A stretch of DNA of 64,000 nt from an uncultured Geobacter sp. (lineage in GTDB: Bacteria; Desulfobacterota; Desulfuromonadia; Geobacterales; CAIOGM01): positions 69,887 to 133,886 of the forward strand of contig CAIUWK010000095.1 in NCBI GenBank assembly GCA_903902855.1. Direction: 5' to 3'. How positions within the stretch are numbered: the first letter of the stretch is position 1; each line of letters opens with the position of its first letter. Shown here piece after piece: positions 1 to 8,537 of this stretch. Position numbers and translations under genes: made by a program. The notes under the pieces were generated by a model. That model ran no database searches. It saw only the letters and a program-made list of their open reading frames with translations, and was not told the DNA's origin.

Positions 1-742
1 TGATGGCGTTAAGATTGGCGCCGTCGTAGTAGCAGAGGGCACCGAAGGAGTGGGCTATGTCACAGATCTCCCTGATGTGCGGATTGAACAGCCCCAGGGT
101 GTTTGGGCAGGTCATCATCACCGCCGCCACCTCATCGCTCATGGCGGCCCGGAAGAGCTCCAGATCCATGTCCCCGTAGGAGGCAGTGGGAACGGTGATG
201 ATCTCGTACCCTGCCATGGCGGCGGACGCCGGGTTGGTGCCGTGGGAGGAGTCGGGGACCACCACGTACCTCTTCTTGTTTCCCCTGGCCTTGTGGTAGG
301 CGGAGATGAGCATGATCCCGGTCATCTCCCCATGGGCGCCGGCCAGAGGCTGGGTGGTCACCTCGGCCATCCCCGTGATCTCGGCCAGAGCCTCACCCAG
401 GGCGTGGAGGAGCCCCAGGGAGCCCTGGGCATGTTCCAGCCCGCCAGGGAGGAGCGGCAGGAGTGGATGCTCTTCACTGAAGAGTCCGGCCCCGTTCTCC
501 ACCGCCTTCACGTTGTACTTCATGGTGCAGGAACCCAACGGATAAAAATGAGTGTCCACCGAGTAGTTGCGCCGGGAGAGGTTGGTGAAGTGGCGCACCG
601 TATCCAGTTCACTCACCTCGGGGAGTCCGGCGAGTTCGGTCCGGAGGAGTTCCGCCGGAAGGGGAACGGCCGCCGGCACATCGGAGGCGGGGAGCCGAAC
701 CCCGCGTCGCCCCGCGCTGGATTGTTCGTAAATCAGTTTCAT
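1..742 (-). CDS. gcvPB: Glycine dehydrogenase (decarboxylating) subunit 2, partial at the window edge
   Basis: The P-protein of the glycine cleavage system decarboxylates glycine and passes the aminomethyl group to lipoylated GcvH. In this lineage P-protein is split in two subunits and this is the second. The minus-strand reading begins MKLIYEQSSAGRRG, then FYPLGSCTMKYN, QPLAGAHGEMTG and DSSHGTNPASAAM, all typical of GcvPB. The PLP-lysine region lies beyond base 1, so the gene is cut by the window and not broken. AAGGA precedes the ATG at 742. It follows the lipoprotein gene by 21 bases and is the last visible gene of the gcv operon. Confidence 0.93.
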   Translation of the reverse strand, partial: MKLIYEQSSAGRRGVRLPASDVPAAVPLPAELLRTELAGLPEVSELDTVRHFTNLSRRNYSVDTHFYPLGSCTMKYNVKAVENGAGLFSEEHPLLPLLPGGLEHAQGSLGLLHALGEALAEITGMAEVTTQPLAGAHGEMTGIMLISAYHKARGNKKRYVVVPDSSHGTNPASAAMAGYEIITVPTASYGDMDLELFRAAMSDEVAAVMMTCPNTLGLFNPHIREICDIAHSFGALCYYDGANLNAI

Positions 743-763
743 AGATAGCTATCCTTGTGAAGG

Positions 764-1495
764 TTACTTAGTAGCGGCACGTACAGGCCACAGATTGTAA
801 TTGCACCCCTTGAAATCGTAGGAGACACTGCCGTCCCACAGGGCGACGATCCAGGCGTAGTCGCTTCGCTCCGTGTAGCTGCTGGAGGTCCAGTAGGAGC
901 TCTTGGGATTGGGTACATTAACAAACCCCATGGAGTTAAAATATTCAGCAGGGTTTGCTCCGCCGGATTTCAAAAACTCCGTCAGCTCCTCCTTGGTGGG
1001 CAATCGCCACCCCTTATATCCGCCGATCTCCAACCCCTCCACCCCGATCATGGCCTCATCCCAACGGATCTGTCCCCCACCCACAGAGGCATTACGAGCC
1101 CACATCAGGCCGCTCTTGCTGTCCAGTACCGTGGCCCCATCCTTGGAGAACCGGAACCGGATCGTGAGCGGTTGCGGGATGGTGGAGGTCACCCCTGCCG
1201 CTCCGCTTTCAGTGGTTACCAGGGTGTTTGTTGTTGAACCGTCGGCAGAGGCCGCCAGTTCATAGGAGGAGGTCGGAAGAAGTTTGTCGAAGGTAAAGTA
1301 TCCGTCCGCCTCGGTGGTGGTTTCGAACAGCTCATACCCCTTGACGGGGTGGAGCTGTTTGGCAATGATCTTCATCCCTGCCAACGGATTTCCCTGACAA
1401 TCCACCACAGTCCCTTCCACCCCCCCCTTTTTACTGCACCCCATGAGAGATACCAGCAGCAGGATTCCCAGGGTCGTTGCTCTGACAAATTCCAC
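764..1495 (-). CDS. Lipoprotein with carboxypeptidase-regulatory-like and DUF1566 (Lcl-type) domains, inside the gcv operon
   Basis: The 243-residue product has a lipoprotein signal with lipobox LMGC (Cys20). Residues about 25-95 resemble a carboxypeptidase-regulatory-like beta-sandwich (VEGTVVDCQGNPLAGMKI). Residues about 120-240 resemble the DUF1566/Lcl domain (GLMWARN, GWRLPTKEEL, YWTSSSY). It is probably exported and lipid-anchored; its ligand is unknown. The start is GTG, and the TGA of gcvPA lies inside its ribosome-binding site (TGAGGAAAG), so it should be translationally coupled. It separates the two subunits of one enzyme without an obvious metabolic link. Domain calls are by motif recognition. 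Confidence 0.82.
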   Translation of the reverse strand: MEFVRATTLGILLLVSLMGCSKKGGVEGTVVDCQGNPLAGMKIIAKQLHPVKGYELFETTTEADGYFTFDKLLPTSSYELAASADGSTTNTLVTTESGAAGVTSTIPQPLTIRFRFSKDGATVLDSKSGLMWARNASVGGGQIRWDEAMIGVEGLEIGGYKGWRLPTKEELTEFLKSGGANPAEYFNSMGFVNVPNPKSSYWTSSSYTERSDYAWIVALWDGSVSYDFKGCNYNLWPVRAATK

Positions 1496-1504
1496 TATCT
1501 TTCC

Positions 1505-2860
1505 TCAGCAGTGGACAGACTCCAGTTCCTGCTCCAGCGCGTCAGCCAGCCCATCGATCTCGGCTTTCGTCCGTTTTTCCGTCACCGTCACCACGAGGCA
1601 CTCCGTCAGTTCCGGCTCATACCTCCCCAAGGGAAGCCCCGCAGCGATCCCCTGAGTCAATAACCGCGCCACCACCTCATCGGCATCTTTCGGGAGCCGA
1701 ATGGTGAACTCGTTGAAGGTGGCGCCGGTGGTAACCAGGGAGACCCCTTCAATGGCGGTGAGCACCTCCTTGGCATATTCGGCCTTCTCCCGGTTCAGCT
1801 GCGCCAGTTCCCGGAACCCCTCTTTCCCCAGAGAGGTGAGAAAGATCAGCCCCTTGAGGGCACAAAGCCCCTGGTTGCTGCAGATATTGGAGGTGGCCTT
1901 CTGGCGCTTGATATGCTGCTCCCTCGCCTGGAGGGTCAGGACGAAGCCGCGGCGACCCTGGTTGTCCAGGGTCTCTCCCACGATCCGCCCCGGCATGTTG
2001 CGGATGTACTTTTTCAGGGCGCCGATGAAACCGAAGGAGGGGCCGCCGAAGCTCATGGCGTTCCCCAGGGACTGACCGTCCCCCACGACGATGTCGGCCC
2101 CCATCTCGCCGGGTGACTTAACCAGTCCCAGGGAGACCGGGTAGGAGGAGACCACCAGGAGCGCACCCTTTTCATGGGCCGCCCCGGCGATGGCGGTGAG
2201 ATCCTCCACCGTCCCGTAAAAGGTAGGGTTCTGCACCAGGAGGGCGGCGGTGCCGTCGTCCAGGGCAGCCAGGAGCGCCTCCCGGTCAATGGCTCCGTCC
2301 CGGGAAACCACCTCCATGATCTCCAGATCCAGGTTCGCCAGATAGGTCCTGATCACCTCACGGGAGAAGGGGTTGACTCCACCGTCAATGACCAGCCGGT
2401 TTCTTCCCGTGACGCGCAACGCCATGAGCGCAGCCTCGGCCAGGGCCGTGGCCCCGTCGTAGAGGGAGGCGTTGGCCACCTCCATCCCGGTGAGGCGGCA
2501 GATGGCGGTCTGATACTCGAAAAGAGCCTGGAGCGTCCCTTGGGAACATTCGGGCTGGTAGGGAGTGTAGGCCGTATAAAACTCCGCCCGTCCCGCCAGA
2601 TGCTCTACCACCGCCGGAATGAGATGGTCGTAGCACCCTCCGCCGATGAAGGGGGTAACCGTTGCGCCGTTAAGCCGCGCCAACCCCTTGAGCCGATCCA
2701 GCATCTCGAATTCAGTCATCCCGGGGGGGAGATCGAAGGAGGCGGCCCGCAGGTGGGACGGGATGGAAGAGAAGAGATCATCCATGCCGACCGCACCGAT
2801 GACGTCCAGCATCTCCCTGACCTCCTGGGGTGTGGCGGGACAGTAGTCGGCGCTGCTCAT
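1505..2860 (-). CDS. gcvPA: Glycine dehydrogenase (decarboxylating) subunit 1
   Basis: The 451-residue product matches the usual length of the first P-protein subunit. It begins [19 protein letters not shown], and [27 protein letters not shown] and [11 protein letters not shown] are family hallmarks. With GcvPB it forms the PLP-dependent glycine decarboxylase in the cytoplasm. Its ATG overlaps the gcvH stop codon by four bases (ATGA), which indicates coupling. It is the third gene of the minus-strand gcv operon. No anomaly is visible in the protein. Confidence 0.96.
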   Translation of the reverse strand: MSSADYCPATPQEVREMLDVIGAVGMDDLFSSIPSHLRAASFDLPPGMTEFEMLDRLKGLARLNGATVTPFIGGGCYDHLIPAVVEHLAGRAEFYTAYTPYQPECSQGTLQALFEYQTAICRLTGMEVANASLYDGATALAEAALMALRVTGRNRLVIDGGVNPFSREVIRTYLANLDLEIMEVVSRDGAIDREALLAALDDGTAALLVQNPTFYGTVEDLTAIAGAAHEKGALLVVSSYPVSLGLVKSPGEMGADIVVGDGQSLGNAMSFGGPSFGFIGALKKYIRNMPGRIVGETLDNQGRRGFVLTLQAREQHIKRQKATSNICSNQGLCALKGLIFLTSLGKEGFRELAQLNREKAEYAKEVLTAIEGVSLVTTGATFNEFTIRLPKDADEVVARLLTQGIAAGLPLGRYEPELTECLVVTVTEKRTKAEIDGLADALEQELESVHC

Positions 2861-3231
2861 TCCATCCCCCCCAGGAACTCTTCGTACTGGGTCCGGGTCA
2901 TCAGGTTCTGCAACTCCTCAAGGTTGGACGGCTCAAGCCGGACGATCCAGGCGGCCTCTTCCGGCGACTCGTTAACGATTTCAGGAGTAACCTCAAGCGC
3001 CTCGTTGACCTTGATAATCTTGCCGGACAAGGGGGCATAGATGTCGCTGGCAGCCTTCACCGACTCGATGGCGGCGAACTGCTGAAACTGCGTCACCACC
3101 TTTCCCAGCGGGGGGAGCTCCACAAAGGTGACATCTCCCAGCAGGTGGGCCGCATGGTCACTGATCCCCACGGCCGCCACCCCATCCTTGATCGTTACCC
3201 ACTCATGTTCCTTGGTGAAATAGGTTTCCAT
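2857..3231 (-). CDS. gcvH: Glycine cleavage system H protein
   Basis: This 124-residue lipoyl-carrier protein shuttles the aminomethyl group between P- and T-proteins. The lipoylation site is Lys59 in ESVKAASD, and the N-terminus (YFTKEHEWV) and [12 protein letters not shown] segment are canonical. Length is normal. It sits between gcvT (59 bases upstream) and gcvPA (4-base overlap). CAATGGAAACC marks the start, with AGGAGGGTAAC immediately upstream as ribosome-binding site. Confidence 0.97.
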   Translation of the reverse strand: METYFTKEHEWVTIKDGVAAVGISDHAAHLLGDVTFVELPPLGKVVTQFQQFAAIESVKAASDIYAPLSGKIIKVNEALEVTPEIVNESPEEAAWIVRLEPSNLEELQNLMTRTQYEEFLGGME

Positions 3232-3289
3232 TGTTACCCTCCTGAGTTTTATCCTGAATATTCTGTCGATCCGTCTTAAATGAGAGAGG

Positions 3290-4384
3290 TTATGACCTCA
3301 GCGACCCATCCCGGTAAAAGGGGAGGTCGCAGACGGTCCCCTCCATGCTGACCTTTTCATGGGAAATGGTGAGAGTCGAGCCGATGGCTGCCGCCTCCCG
3401 GGAGACAAAGCCCAGGCCGATACCGCACCCCAGCATGGGTGAAAAGGCGCCGCTGGTAACCGAGCCGACCCGCTCTCCCTGGAAGAGAATGTCGTAGTGA
3501 TGGCGGGGTGAGCGGCGGGAATTGACCCTGAAGGCGACCTTGACCCGTGGCGCCCCCTCTTCCCGCTGGGCCAGGAGCGCCTCCTTCCCCACGAACTCCT
3601 TGTTAAAATTGACAAAGGAGGAGAGCCCCGCCTCCAGCGGGGTTGTGACCTGGTCGATGTCGCTGCCGTAGAGGCTGTACCCCACCTCCAGGCGAAGCAG
3701 GTCCCGGGCGCCGAGTCCGACAGGTCTCACCCGCTCATCGGTGAGGAGAAGTTCCCACAGCTCCCGTACCTTGTGAGCGGGGAGGAAGAGCTCGTACCCC
3801 AGTTCGCCGGTGTACCCGGTCCGGCTGACGACAGCCTTGGCTCCCAAAAGAGTGCACTCGGTAAAGGTGAAATAGGGTAGAGTCCCCAGATCGTCACCGA
3901 AAAATCGTGTAAGGACGTCCCGGGCCTTGGGTCCCTGGAGATCCAGCTTGGCCGTGGCTTGGGATATATCGGTAAAGCTTGCGGCTCCCGTGAGTCGGGA
4001 ACTGATGACGCTGAAATCATTGTCTATGGTGGCGGCGTTGACCACCACCATCACCTTCTCCGGGGCAAGGCGAAAGACGATGAGATCATCAATGACCCCG
4101 CCCCTTTCGTTGAGAAGGAAGCCGTAGCGGGAACGCCCCACCGGGATGCTCTTCACCGAGAAAGTAAAAACCCCTTCCAGTCCCCCCGCGTCCAGGTCGC
4201 CTTCGTAGAGGAACTCTCCCATGTGGCAGATGTCGAAGAGCGCTGCCTGTTCCCGACACCAGCGGTGTTCGGCGATGATGCCGGTGGGGTACTGAATCGG
4301 CATCTCCCAGCCGCCAAAGGGGGCCATGAGCGCCTTCTCTGTTTCATGCTCCTGAAAAAGCGGCGTCCTATTAAGCATTTCCAT
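3290..4384 (-). CDS. gcvT: Glycine cleavage system T protein (aminomethyltransferase)
   Basis: The 364-residue enzyme transfers the methylene group from aminomethyl-GcvH to tetrahydrofolate and releases ammonia. Segments MPIQYPTGIIAEHRWCRE, DLQGPKARDVL, RTGYTGELGYELFLP and GLGARDLLRLE are diagnostic of GcvT. It is the first gene of the minus-strand operon. A second in-frame ATG two codons downstream is also usable; the first has GGGGA seven bases upstream. No glycine-riboswitch-like tandem structure was recognised ahead of it. Confidence 0.96.
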   Translation of the reverse strand: MEMLNRTPLFQEHETEKALMAPFGGWEMPIQYPTGIIAEHRWCREQAALFDICHMGEFLYEGDLDAGGLEGVFTFSVKSIPVGRSRYGFLLNERGGVIDDLIVFRLAPEKVMVVVNAATIDNDFSVISSRLTGAASFTDISQATAKLDLQGPKARDVLTRFFGDDLGTLPYFTFTECTLLGAKAVVSRTGYTGELGYELFLPAHKVRELWELLLTDERVRPVGLGARDLLRLEVGYSLYGSDIDQVTTPLEAGLSSFVNFNKEFVGKEALLAQREEGAPRVKVAFRVNSRRSPRHHYDILFQGERVGSVTSGAFSPMLGCGIGLGFVSREAAAIGSTLTISHEKVSMEGTVCDLPFYRDGSLRS

Positions 4385-4423
4385 GGGTTCCCCGTTTCAA
4401 GCAGTGTGATATTCTACGGGCTC

Positions 4424-4452
4424 ACTGTAAGAAAAAATGCCCGGTTTGTAAA
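4424..4452 (-). promoter_or_regulatory. Candidate sigma70 promoter of the gcv operon
   Basis: On the minus strand TTTACA (-35, 4447-4452) and TACAGT (-10, 4424-4429) are separated by 17 bases and lie about 40 bases upstream of the gcvT start. The match is moderate, four to five of six in each box. No other promoter for the operon was seen. Confidence 0.45.
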
Positions 4453-4596
4453 CTCATTTCTCAGCCGACGCCGCTCGTGAGATCACCGCAGAAAGGGAAA
4501 AACTGATACTGCTGAAAAGTAACGAATGAGAAACAGTGAAATTGATTAAAAGCTCAAATATTGCAGCTATTTACAGTACATGTGAATTTTTTTTTC

Positions 4597-4625
4597 TTGA
4601 CATATGCGGCATGAAGTGGCATAAG
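4597..4625 (+). promoter_or_regulatory. Candidate sigma70 promoter of the RlpA-like gene
   Basis: A perfect TTGACA at 4597-4602 is followed after 16-17 bases by GCATAA/CATAAG, 25-30 bases before the start codon. The -35 box is strong and the -10 box weak. It is divergent from the gcv promoter. Confidence 0.45.
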
Positions 4626-4651
4626 AGAGCCTCGCCCAGAAGGAGGTATGA

Positions 4652-5113
4652 ATGCGGTACCCGAATCTGCGGGCGGTGACGGTTTTGGCTGTCATGGCCT
4701 GCACGATGCTCGCGCCGAGCCACCCCCTAAGAGCAGAAGAGTTTGTTGACACAGGTGTCACACAAGGGGCCACCACTCCCAACAGAGTGGTGGAAAGCAG
4801 CAACGGCAAAGAAGGAGTAGCAACATACTACGCTTCCCGCTACAAGGGAAGGCGGACCTCATCGGGAGAGCGTTATAACCCAGCCAGACTGACGGCGGCG
4901 CACAACAACCTCCCCCTCGGCACAAAAGTCAAGGTCACCAATCTGGATAACGACCGAGAAGTCGTGGTGACTGTCAACGATCGATGCAGAAAGCGCAAAA
5001 CCCGTCTCATCGATCTCTCCAAAGCGGCGGCCAGGAAACTCGATTTCCTCGGTCAAGGAAGAGCCAGGGTACTGATAACGGCCCTGGATGCTGAACAAAT
5101 TTCAATAAATTAG
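4652..5113 (+). CDS. RlpA-like double-psi beta-barrel septal-ring protein
   Basis: The 153-residue product has a signal peptide (hydrophobic residues about 8-24, cleavage near LRAEE) and one double-psi beta-barrel of the RlpA family from about residue 57: GVATYYASRYKGRRTSSGE, then LTAAHNNLPLGTKVKVTNL, then VVVTVNDRC with the conserved catalytic-type Asp. RlpA proteins act on peptidoglycan glycan strands in the periplasm. The usual C-terminal SPOR domain is absent. AGGAGGT at 4641-4647 sets the start. It is a single gene ending at a strong terminator. Confidence 0.85.
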   Translation: MRYPNLRAVTVLAVMACTMLAPSHPLRAEEFVDTGVTQGATTPNRVVESSNGKEGVATYYASRYKGRRTSSGERYNPARLTAAHNNLPLGTKVKVTNLDNDREVVVTVNDRCRKRKTRLIDLSKAAARKLDFLGQGRARVLITALDAEQISIN

Positions 5114-5122
5114 GGCGAACAG

Positions 5123-5150
5123 AAAAGCCGGGGATACCTCCCCGGCTTTT
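5123..5150. terminator. Bidirectional rho-independent terminator
   Basis: A perfect 12-bp stem (AAAAGCCGGGGA/TCCCCGGCTTTT) with a TACC loop lies between the convergent RlpA-like and TPR genes. A/T runs on both sides of the stem make it usable in both directions. Confidence 0.88.
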
Positions 5151-5169
5151 CACTTTCAGAGCTTCACAC

Positions 5170-7047
5170 TTATTTTCTTTTCTTCTTCTTGGAAGAGTTC
5201 CCTTTAGCTGTCCCCTTCCCCGCGGCTTTTTTCCTTTTCTCTTTCCGTGCAGATTTGCCATGTTTCCGGGTAACTTTTCTCGGCTCGGAGGAGAGTTCAT
5301 CCCGGAGATTGCCCAGAAGGACCTTGGTCTCCTCCAGGTTGGGGTCGATTTTTTTTGCCATCTCCAGAGCTTGCCGCGCCTCGGCAATCCGGCCGCTCTT
5401 CATGTAGACCCGCCCCAGAGCATTATACGCCTTGGCATGCTCGGCATTGAGTTCTACTGCTCGCCGGTACTGTTCCGTTGCCGCCGAATACTCCTTCTGA
5501 AACTCGTAGATGATTCCCAGCTTGTAGTAATTATTGGCATCGCCGGGATTCAGCGCGGTCCCCTCCTTGAGGATGACGATGACGTCATCATATTTCTTAT
5601 TCTCCACGTAGATGGCTATGAGGGCATTTCTGGCCTCGGCGTCATCCTTTTTCAGACGGAGAACCTGGCGATAGTGCTGCGCCGCCTCCTCATTATCTCC
5701 CTGTTTTTTCTGGAGAGACGCCAACTCCCGGTGAGCGTCCACATTATCCGGGTCCAGCCGGAGACACTCGGCGTAAAAGACCGCCGCTTCATTGACGTTT
5801 TTACTCAAAACCTGCAACCGGGCCATCTTGAGATAAAGGAGGGGGTTGCTCCCCTTCAGCTTGATCAGCGTCTGGTACTGTTCAATGGCCTGGGGGAGAG
5901 TCCCCCGGGAGGCGTAGATCTCGGCAAGGTGAAGGAGTGCCTCATAATGCTCCGGAAAGAACTTGAGTGTCTGCCGGTACTCCACCACCGCCTCGTCGGG
6001 AAGTCCCTTTTTTTCATAGAGCAGACCGAGATTAAAGTGCAGATCGCCACCGGTTGCCTTCAACCGGAGGGCCTCCCGGTACCCCTTTATGGCGTCATCA
6101 TCCCGACCCGCCTCCTGGAAAGCGGCGGCAAGTTTTATCTGAGCATCCGGCCACTCCGGCTTTTCCCTGAGGGCATTGCGGTACTCGTTAATGGCCTTAT
6201 CATACTCTTTCTTGGCCTGAAAGGAGTCGCCCCGGCTCAAAAAGCCCACCGCCACCTCACCCTGTTTTCTTCCGGCAAGGCGATACTCAGCCGCGGCCTG
6301 TTCCAGCTCTCCGCTTTTTTCATACAATTCGGCAAGCCTGGCGTGGATTTCCAGGCTCCCGGGATCGACCTCGCCGGCTTTTTTCGCCTGCTCCAAGGCT
6401 TTGCGGGGCTGATTCGTCTCATTGTAAACCGCCGAGAGCCCAAGCAGCGCCTCCGTGTTCTTAGGCTCCAGGGAGAGGGTTCTGAGATACTCGGTTTCAG
6501 CATCGTCACGCGCCCCCATCTTCCCATAGGCTTCAGCCAGCCCCAGATGGAGCGAGACATCATCCGGATACGACTTGAGCGCAGCGACGTAATGATAGGC
6601 GGCCAGGGAGTAGAATTTCTTTTCAGCAAAGATGGTTGCCAGAGCCCGCTGGGTGCGGGGATCTCCGCCGTCGGCAAGCCCTTTGGTCAATTCAACGGCC
6701 GCCTCATCGGTGAGTCCTTTTTGGAGATAGATCAGCCCCAACCCTCGATTGGCTTCAGGGACGGAAGGATCGATCCTCAGAGCGATCCGGTATTCGGCAA
6801 CCGCCTCGTCCTGCTTCCCCTCCTGCTCCAACAGACGGGCCTGCAGGAGATGAACCGCCGCTCCGTCCGGGCAGAGCTCTCTGATACGGGCCTCGTCTCT
6901 CTTGCGCTCCACCGGGTTCCTGTGGGAGAGTCCGTGGAGAAGGGCTCGGGCCTCGCCGCATTTATCCTTGGAGCCGAATCCCCAGTCGAATCCCGTTGTC
7001 AGCAGCACGACGAGCAGAAGCAGCGGAACTATCCGAAAACAGGTCAT
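5170..7047 (-). CDS. Secreted or membrane-anchored TPR-repeat protein with lysine-rich tail
   Basis: The product (625 residues from this start) has a hydrophobic N-terminus (CFRIVPLLLLVVLLTTGF) and about 15 tandem TPR units of 34 residues (for example YRIALRIDPSVPEANRGLG and YRRAVELNAEHAKAYNALG) up to about residue 585. The last 35 residues are highly basic and end in SSKKKKRK. TPR arrays are protein-interaction scaffolds, often in envelope or polysaccharide assembly. I prefer the ATG at 7047, with AAGGA upstream, over one at 7143 because a good promoter overlaps 7115-7143. The partner is unknown. Confidence 0.85.
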   Translation of the reverse strand: MTCFRIVPLLLLVVLLTTGFDWGFGSKDKCGEARALLHGLSHRNPVERKRDEARIRELCPDGAAVHLLQARLLEQEGKQDEAVAEYRIALRIDPSVPEANRGLGLIYLQKGLTDEAAVELTKGLADGGDPRTQRALATIFAEKKFYSLAAYHYVAALKSYPDDVSLHLGLAEAYGKMGARDDAETEYLRTLSLEPKNTEALLGLSAVYNETNQPRKALEQAKKAGEVDPGSLEIHARLAELYEKSGELEQAAAEYRLAGRKQGEVAVGFLSRGDSFQAKKEYDKAINEYRNALREKPEWPDAQIKLAAAFQEAGRDDDAIKGYREALRLKATGGDLHFNLGLLYEKKGLPDEAVVEYRQTLKFFPEHYEALLHLAEIYASRGTLPQAIEQYQTLIKLKGSNPLLYLKMARLQVLSKNVNEAAVFYAECLRLDPDNVDAHRELASLQKKQGDNEEAAQHYRQVLRLKKDDAEARNALIAIYVENKKYDDVIVILKEGTALNPGDANNYYKLGIIYEFQKEYSAATEQYRRAVELNAEHAKAYNALGRVYMKSGRIAEARQALEMAKKIDPNLEETKVLLGNLRDELSSEPRKVTRKHGKSARKEKRKKAAGKGTAKGNSSKKKKRK

Positions 7048-7114
7048 GGAGTATCCTTTCGGCAGGTGGTGGACGGCCGCCCGATTACGTCCGAAGCGGC
7101 TCATAAACGCGCCG

Positions 7115-7143
7115 ACTATACACGCTCCAGCACCGAATTTCAA
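7115..7143 (-). promoter_or_regulatory. Sigma70 promoter of the TPR-protein gene
   Basis: On the minus strand TTGAAA (7138-7143) and TATAGT (7115-7120) are spaced by exactly 17 bases, about 70 bases upstream of the chosen start. This also argues against translation from the longer reading that begins at 7143. Confidence 0.6.
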
Positions 7144-7175
7144 TTTTTACCCGCAGGGGGGAATTGGCGTCAGAG

Positions 7176-7457
7176 TCACTCCTTCCCCCTATGTTTTCCG
7201 TCATGACCCTTTTTATGATGTTTTTTGAACTGTCCCTTCTGAATCCCCCTATTCTTCTTCTCCTTCGTCATCCGGGGAGGCTGTACGACGTACACGGGGG
7301 GAGGTGGCATCGGCGTTCCCACCTGAACCTGTACCTGCGGCGAGGAGGGGGAACCAGGCACGTTAACGTTCCCCCCTACCCCCACATTGGATTGGGCCAC
7401 AGCAACACCCGCCAGCAACGGAACGACCATCATGATGCTCACTATTCTATGTATCAT
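7176..7457 (-). CDS. Small secreted protein, Gly/Pro-rich with basic His/Lys tail, unknown function
   Basis: The 93-residue product starts with a signal peptide (MIHRIVSIMMVVPLLAGVAVAQ). A low-complexity middle (VGVGGNVNVPGSPSSPQVQV, then MPPPPVYVVQPP) and a tail rich in Lys and His (KGQFKKHHKKGHDGKHRG) follow. AAGGAG seven bases before the ATG at 7457 favours this start over one nine codons upstream. No family was recognised. The tail could bind metal, nucleic acid or anionic polymers; this is inference. It follows the DUF3108 gene on the same strand. Confidence 0.7.
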   Translation of the reverse strand: MIHRIVSIMMVVPLLAGVAVAQSNVGVGGNVNVPGSPSSPQVQVQVGTPMPPPPVYVVQPPRMTKEKKNRGIQKGQFKKHHKKGHDGKHRGKE

Positions 7458-7484
7458 CGCTTTCTCCTTTTCAAGCAACTTCAT

Positions 7485-7570
7485 CTCTTCCCTGCGACAG
7501 TTTCAGTTCATTTCTTCTCCGGCGACGTCACCTCTTCCCTGCGACAGTTTCAGTTCATTTCTTCTCCGGC
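7485..7570. repeat. Tandem duplication, 39-bp units at 47-bp period
   Basis: A 39-bp unit at 7485-7523 recurs exactly at 7532-7570. The unit includes the last codons and stop of the DUF3108 gene, so the gene's 3' end exists twice. The second copy is non-coding spacer before the small secreted protein. Both copies are identical, which suggests a recent event or slippage. Confidence 0.9.
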
Positions 7571-8304
7571 CAGTAGCTTCCCCCCACCAGCTTGGCGGTG
7601 ATGCTTCCGATTTTCACCTTTGACTTCATCTTCACCGGGAGATGCCGCTCGTCATCGGTCAACCAGATATAGAGGTCACCGGTCTTGCTGAAGATGCCGT
7701 TGGTCTTGAGCATAGGCATGATGAGGATAGTCTTGAAGGTTCCCAGATCGGTCTTCAGCTCCTCCCGACGCAACACCTTCACCTCGGTATTGTGCAGACG
7801 TTTGCCGTCAAAGACATCCACATAGTAGGACTTGCCGATCTCCGGTTCCTGCAGCCGGGCAAAGTAAAAGCAGGAGAGAGAGTCGTAGGTGATGGGGGTA
7901 ATGGCGAAGTTGGTGCGGGAGTTGTCCAGGAAGTTGACGATGACGGCGTTTTTGCCGGCATGATCGAAGGTCACCTCCTTGTGAAAGCGGGTCCTCCCTT
8001 CACTGAGATTCTCCCGATAGATACGCGGCACGCCGAAGAGCTTGCCGTTCTCCCCCTTGGTCATGACCGACTCCATATGGTCATCCACCTTGTAGAAGAC
8101 CGACAGCCAGTCAGCGGATTTGTGGGTGGAGGTGATGGTGACTCCGTCACCATTGGGGACGATCTCCTGCACGGCGGTTCCGGCCTTGATACCGCTCCAG
8201 CTGACTTCGAAAACCAGCCGCTCGGGAAGAGCGAAGGCTCCCCACCCGGAACCTGCGGTGGAGATGACAACCAGGAGTGCGGCCAACAGAGTTCTCAGGG
8301 ACAT
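7555..8304 (-). CDS. DUF3108 domain-containing exported protein
   Basis: The 249-residue product has a signal peptide (MSLRTLLAALLVVISTAGSGWGA). Its fold is recognisable as DUF3108: PERLVFEVSWSGIKAG, HKSADWLSVFYKVDDHMESV, DGKRLHNTEVKVLRRE and WLTDDERHLPVKMKSKVKIG. Members are periplasmic beta-rich proteins of unknown molecular role. The ATG at 8304 has AGGAGGACATC directly upstream; longer readings lack a signal peptide and were not used. It is divergent from the FKBP gene. Confidence 0.82.
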   Translation of the reverse strand: MSLRTLLAALLVVISTAGSGWGAFALPERLVFEVSWSGIKAGTAVQEIVPNGDGVTITSTHKSADWLSVFYKVDDHMESVMTKGENGKLFGVPRIYRENLSEGRTRFHKEVTFDHAGKNAVIVNFLDNSRTNFAITPITYDSLSCFYFARLQEPEIGKSYYVDVFDGKRLHNTEVKVLRREELKTDLGTFKTILIMPMLKTNGIFSKTGDLYIWLTDDERHLPVKMKSKVKIGSITAKLVGGSYWPEKK

Positions 8305-8537
8305 GATGTCCTCCTTTCCCTCCGCACCATAACACAAAACCTGCTCGTTACCTCCCAGAATTTTCGAGGAGAATATCAGCGGGTTCCACTCCGGCAGAGC
8401 GTCGCAACCGGTTCGCTCCGGTAAAATCGACGAACCATGTCGCTTCCGTGACGATTTTGGTTGACTGTCGGGCGCTCCCCCCCGTAAAAGAGAGATTACG
8501 GCGCAACGCCACACTTACAGTTACGAAAGGTAGATCC

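Noticed and set aside
50-748. Plus-strand reading of 232 codons over gcvPB
   Set aside because: It is the complement of a well-conserved gcvPB sequence and has no protein-like features of its own.
4385-4596. Glycine riboswitch ahead of gcvT
   Set aside because: No tandem aptamer-like conserved core was recognised; the leader from the candidate promoter to gcvT is only about 35 bases.
5260-7206. Long plus-strand reading opposite the TPR gene
   Set aside because: Antisense of a repetitive GC-rich coding sequence; the TPR pattern on the minus strand is unambiguous.
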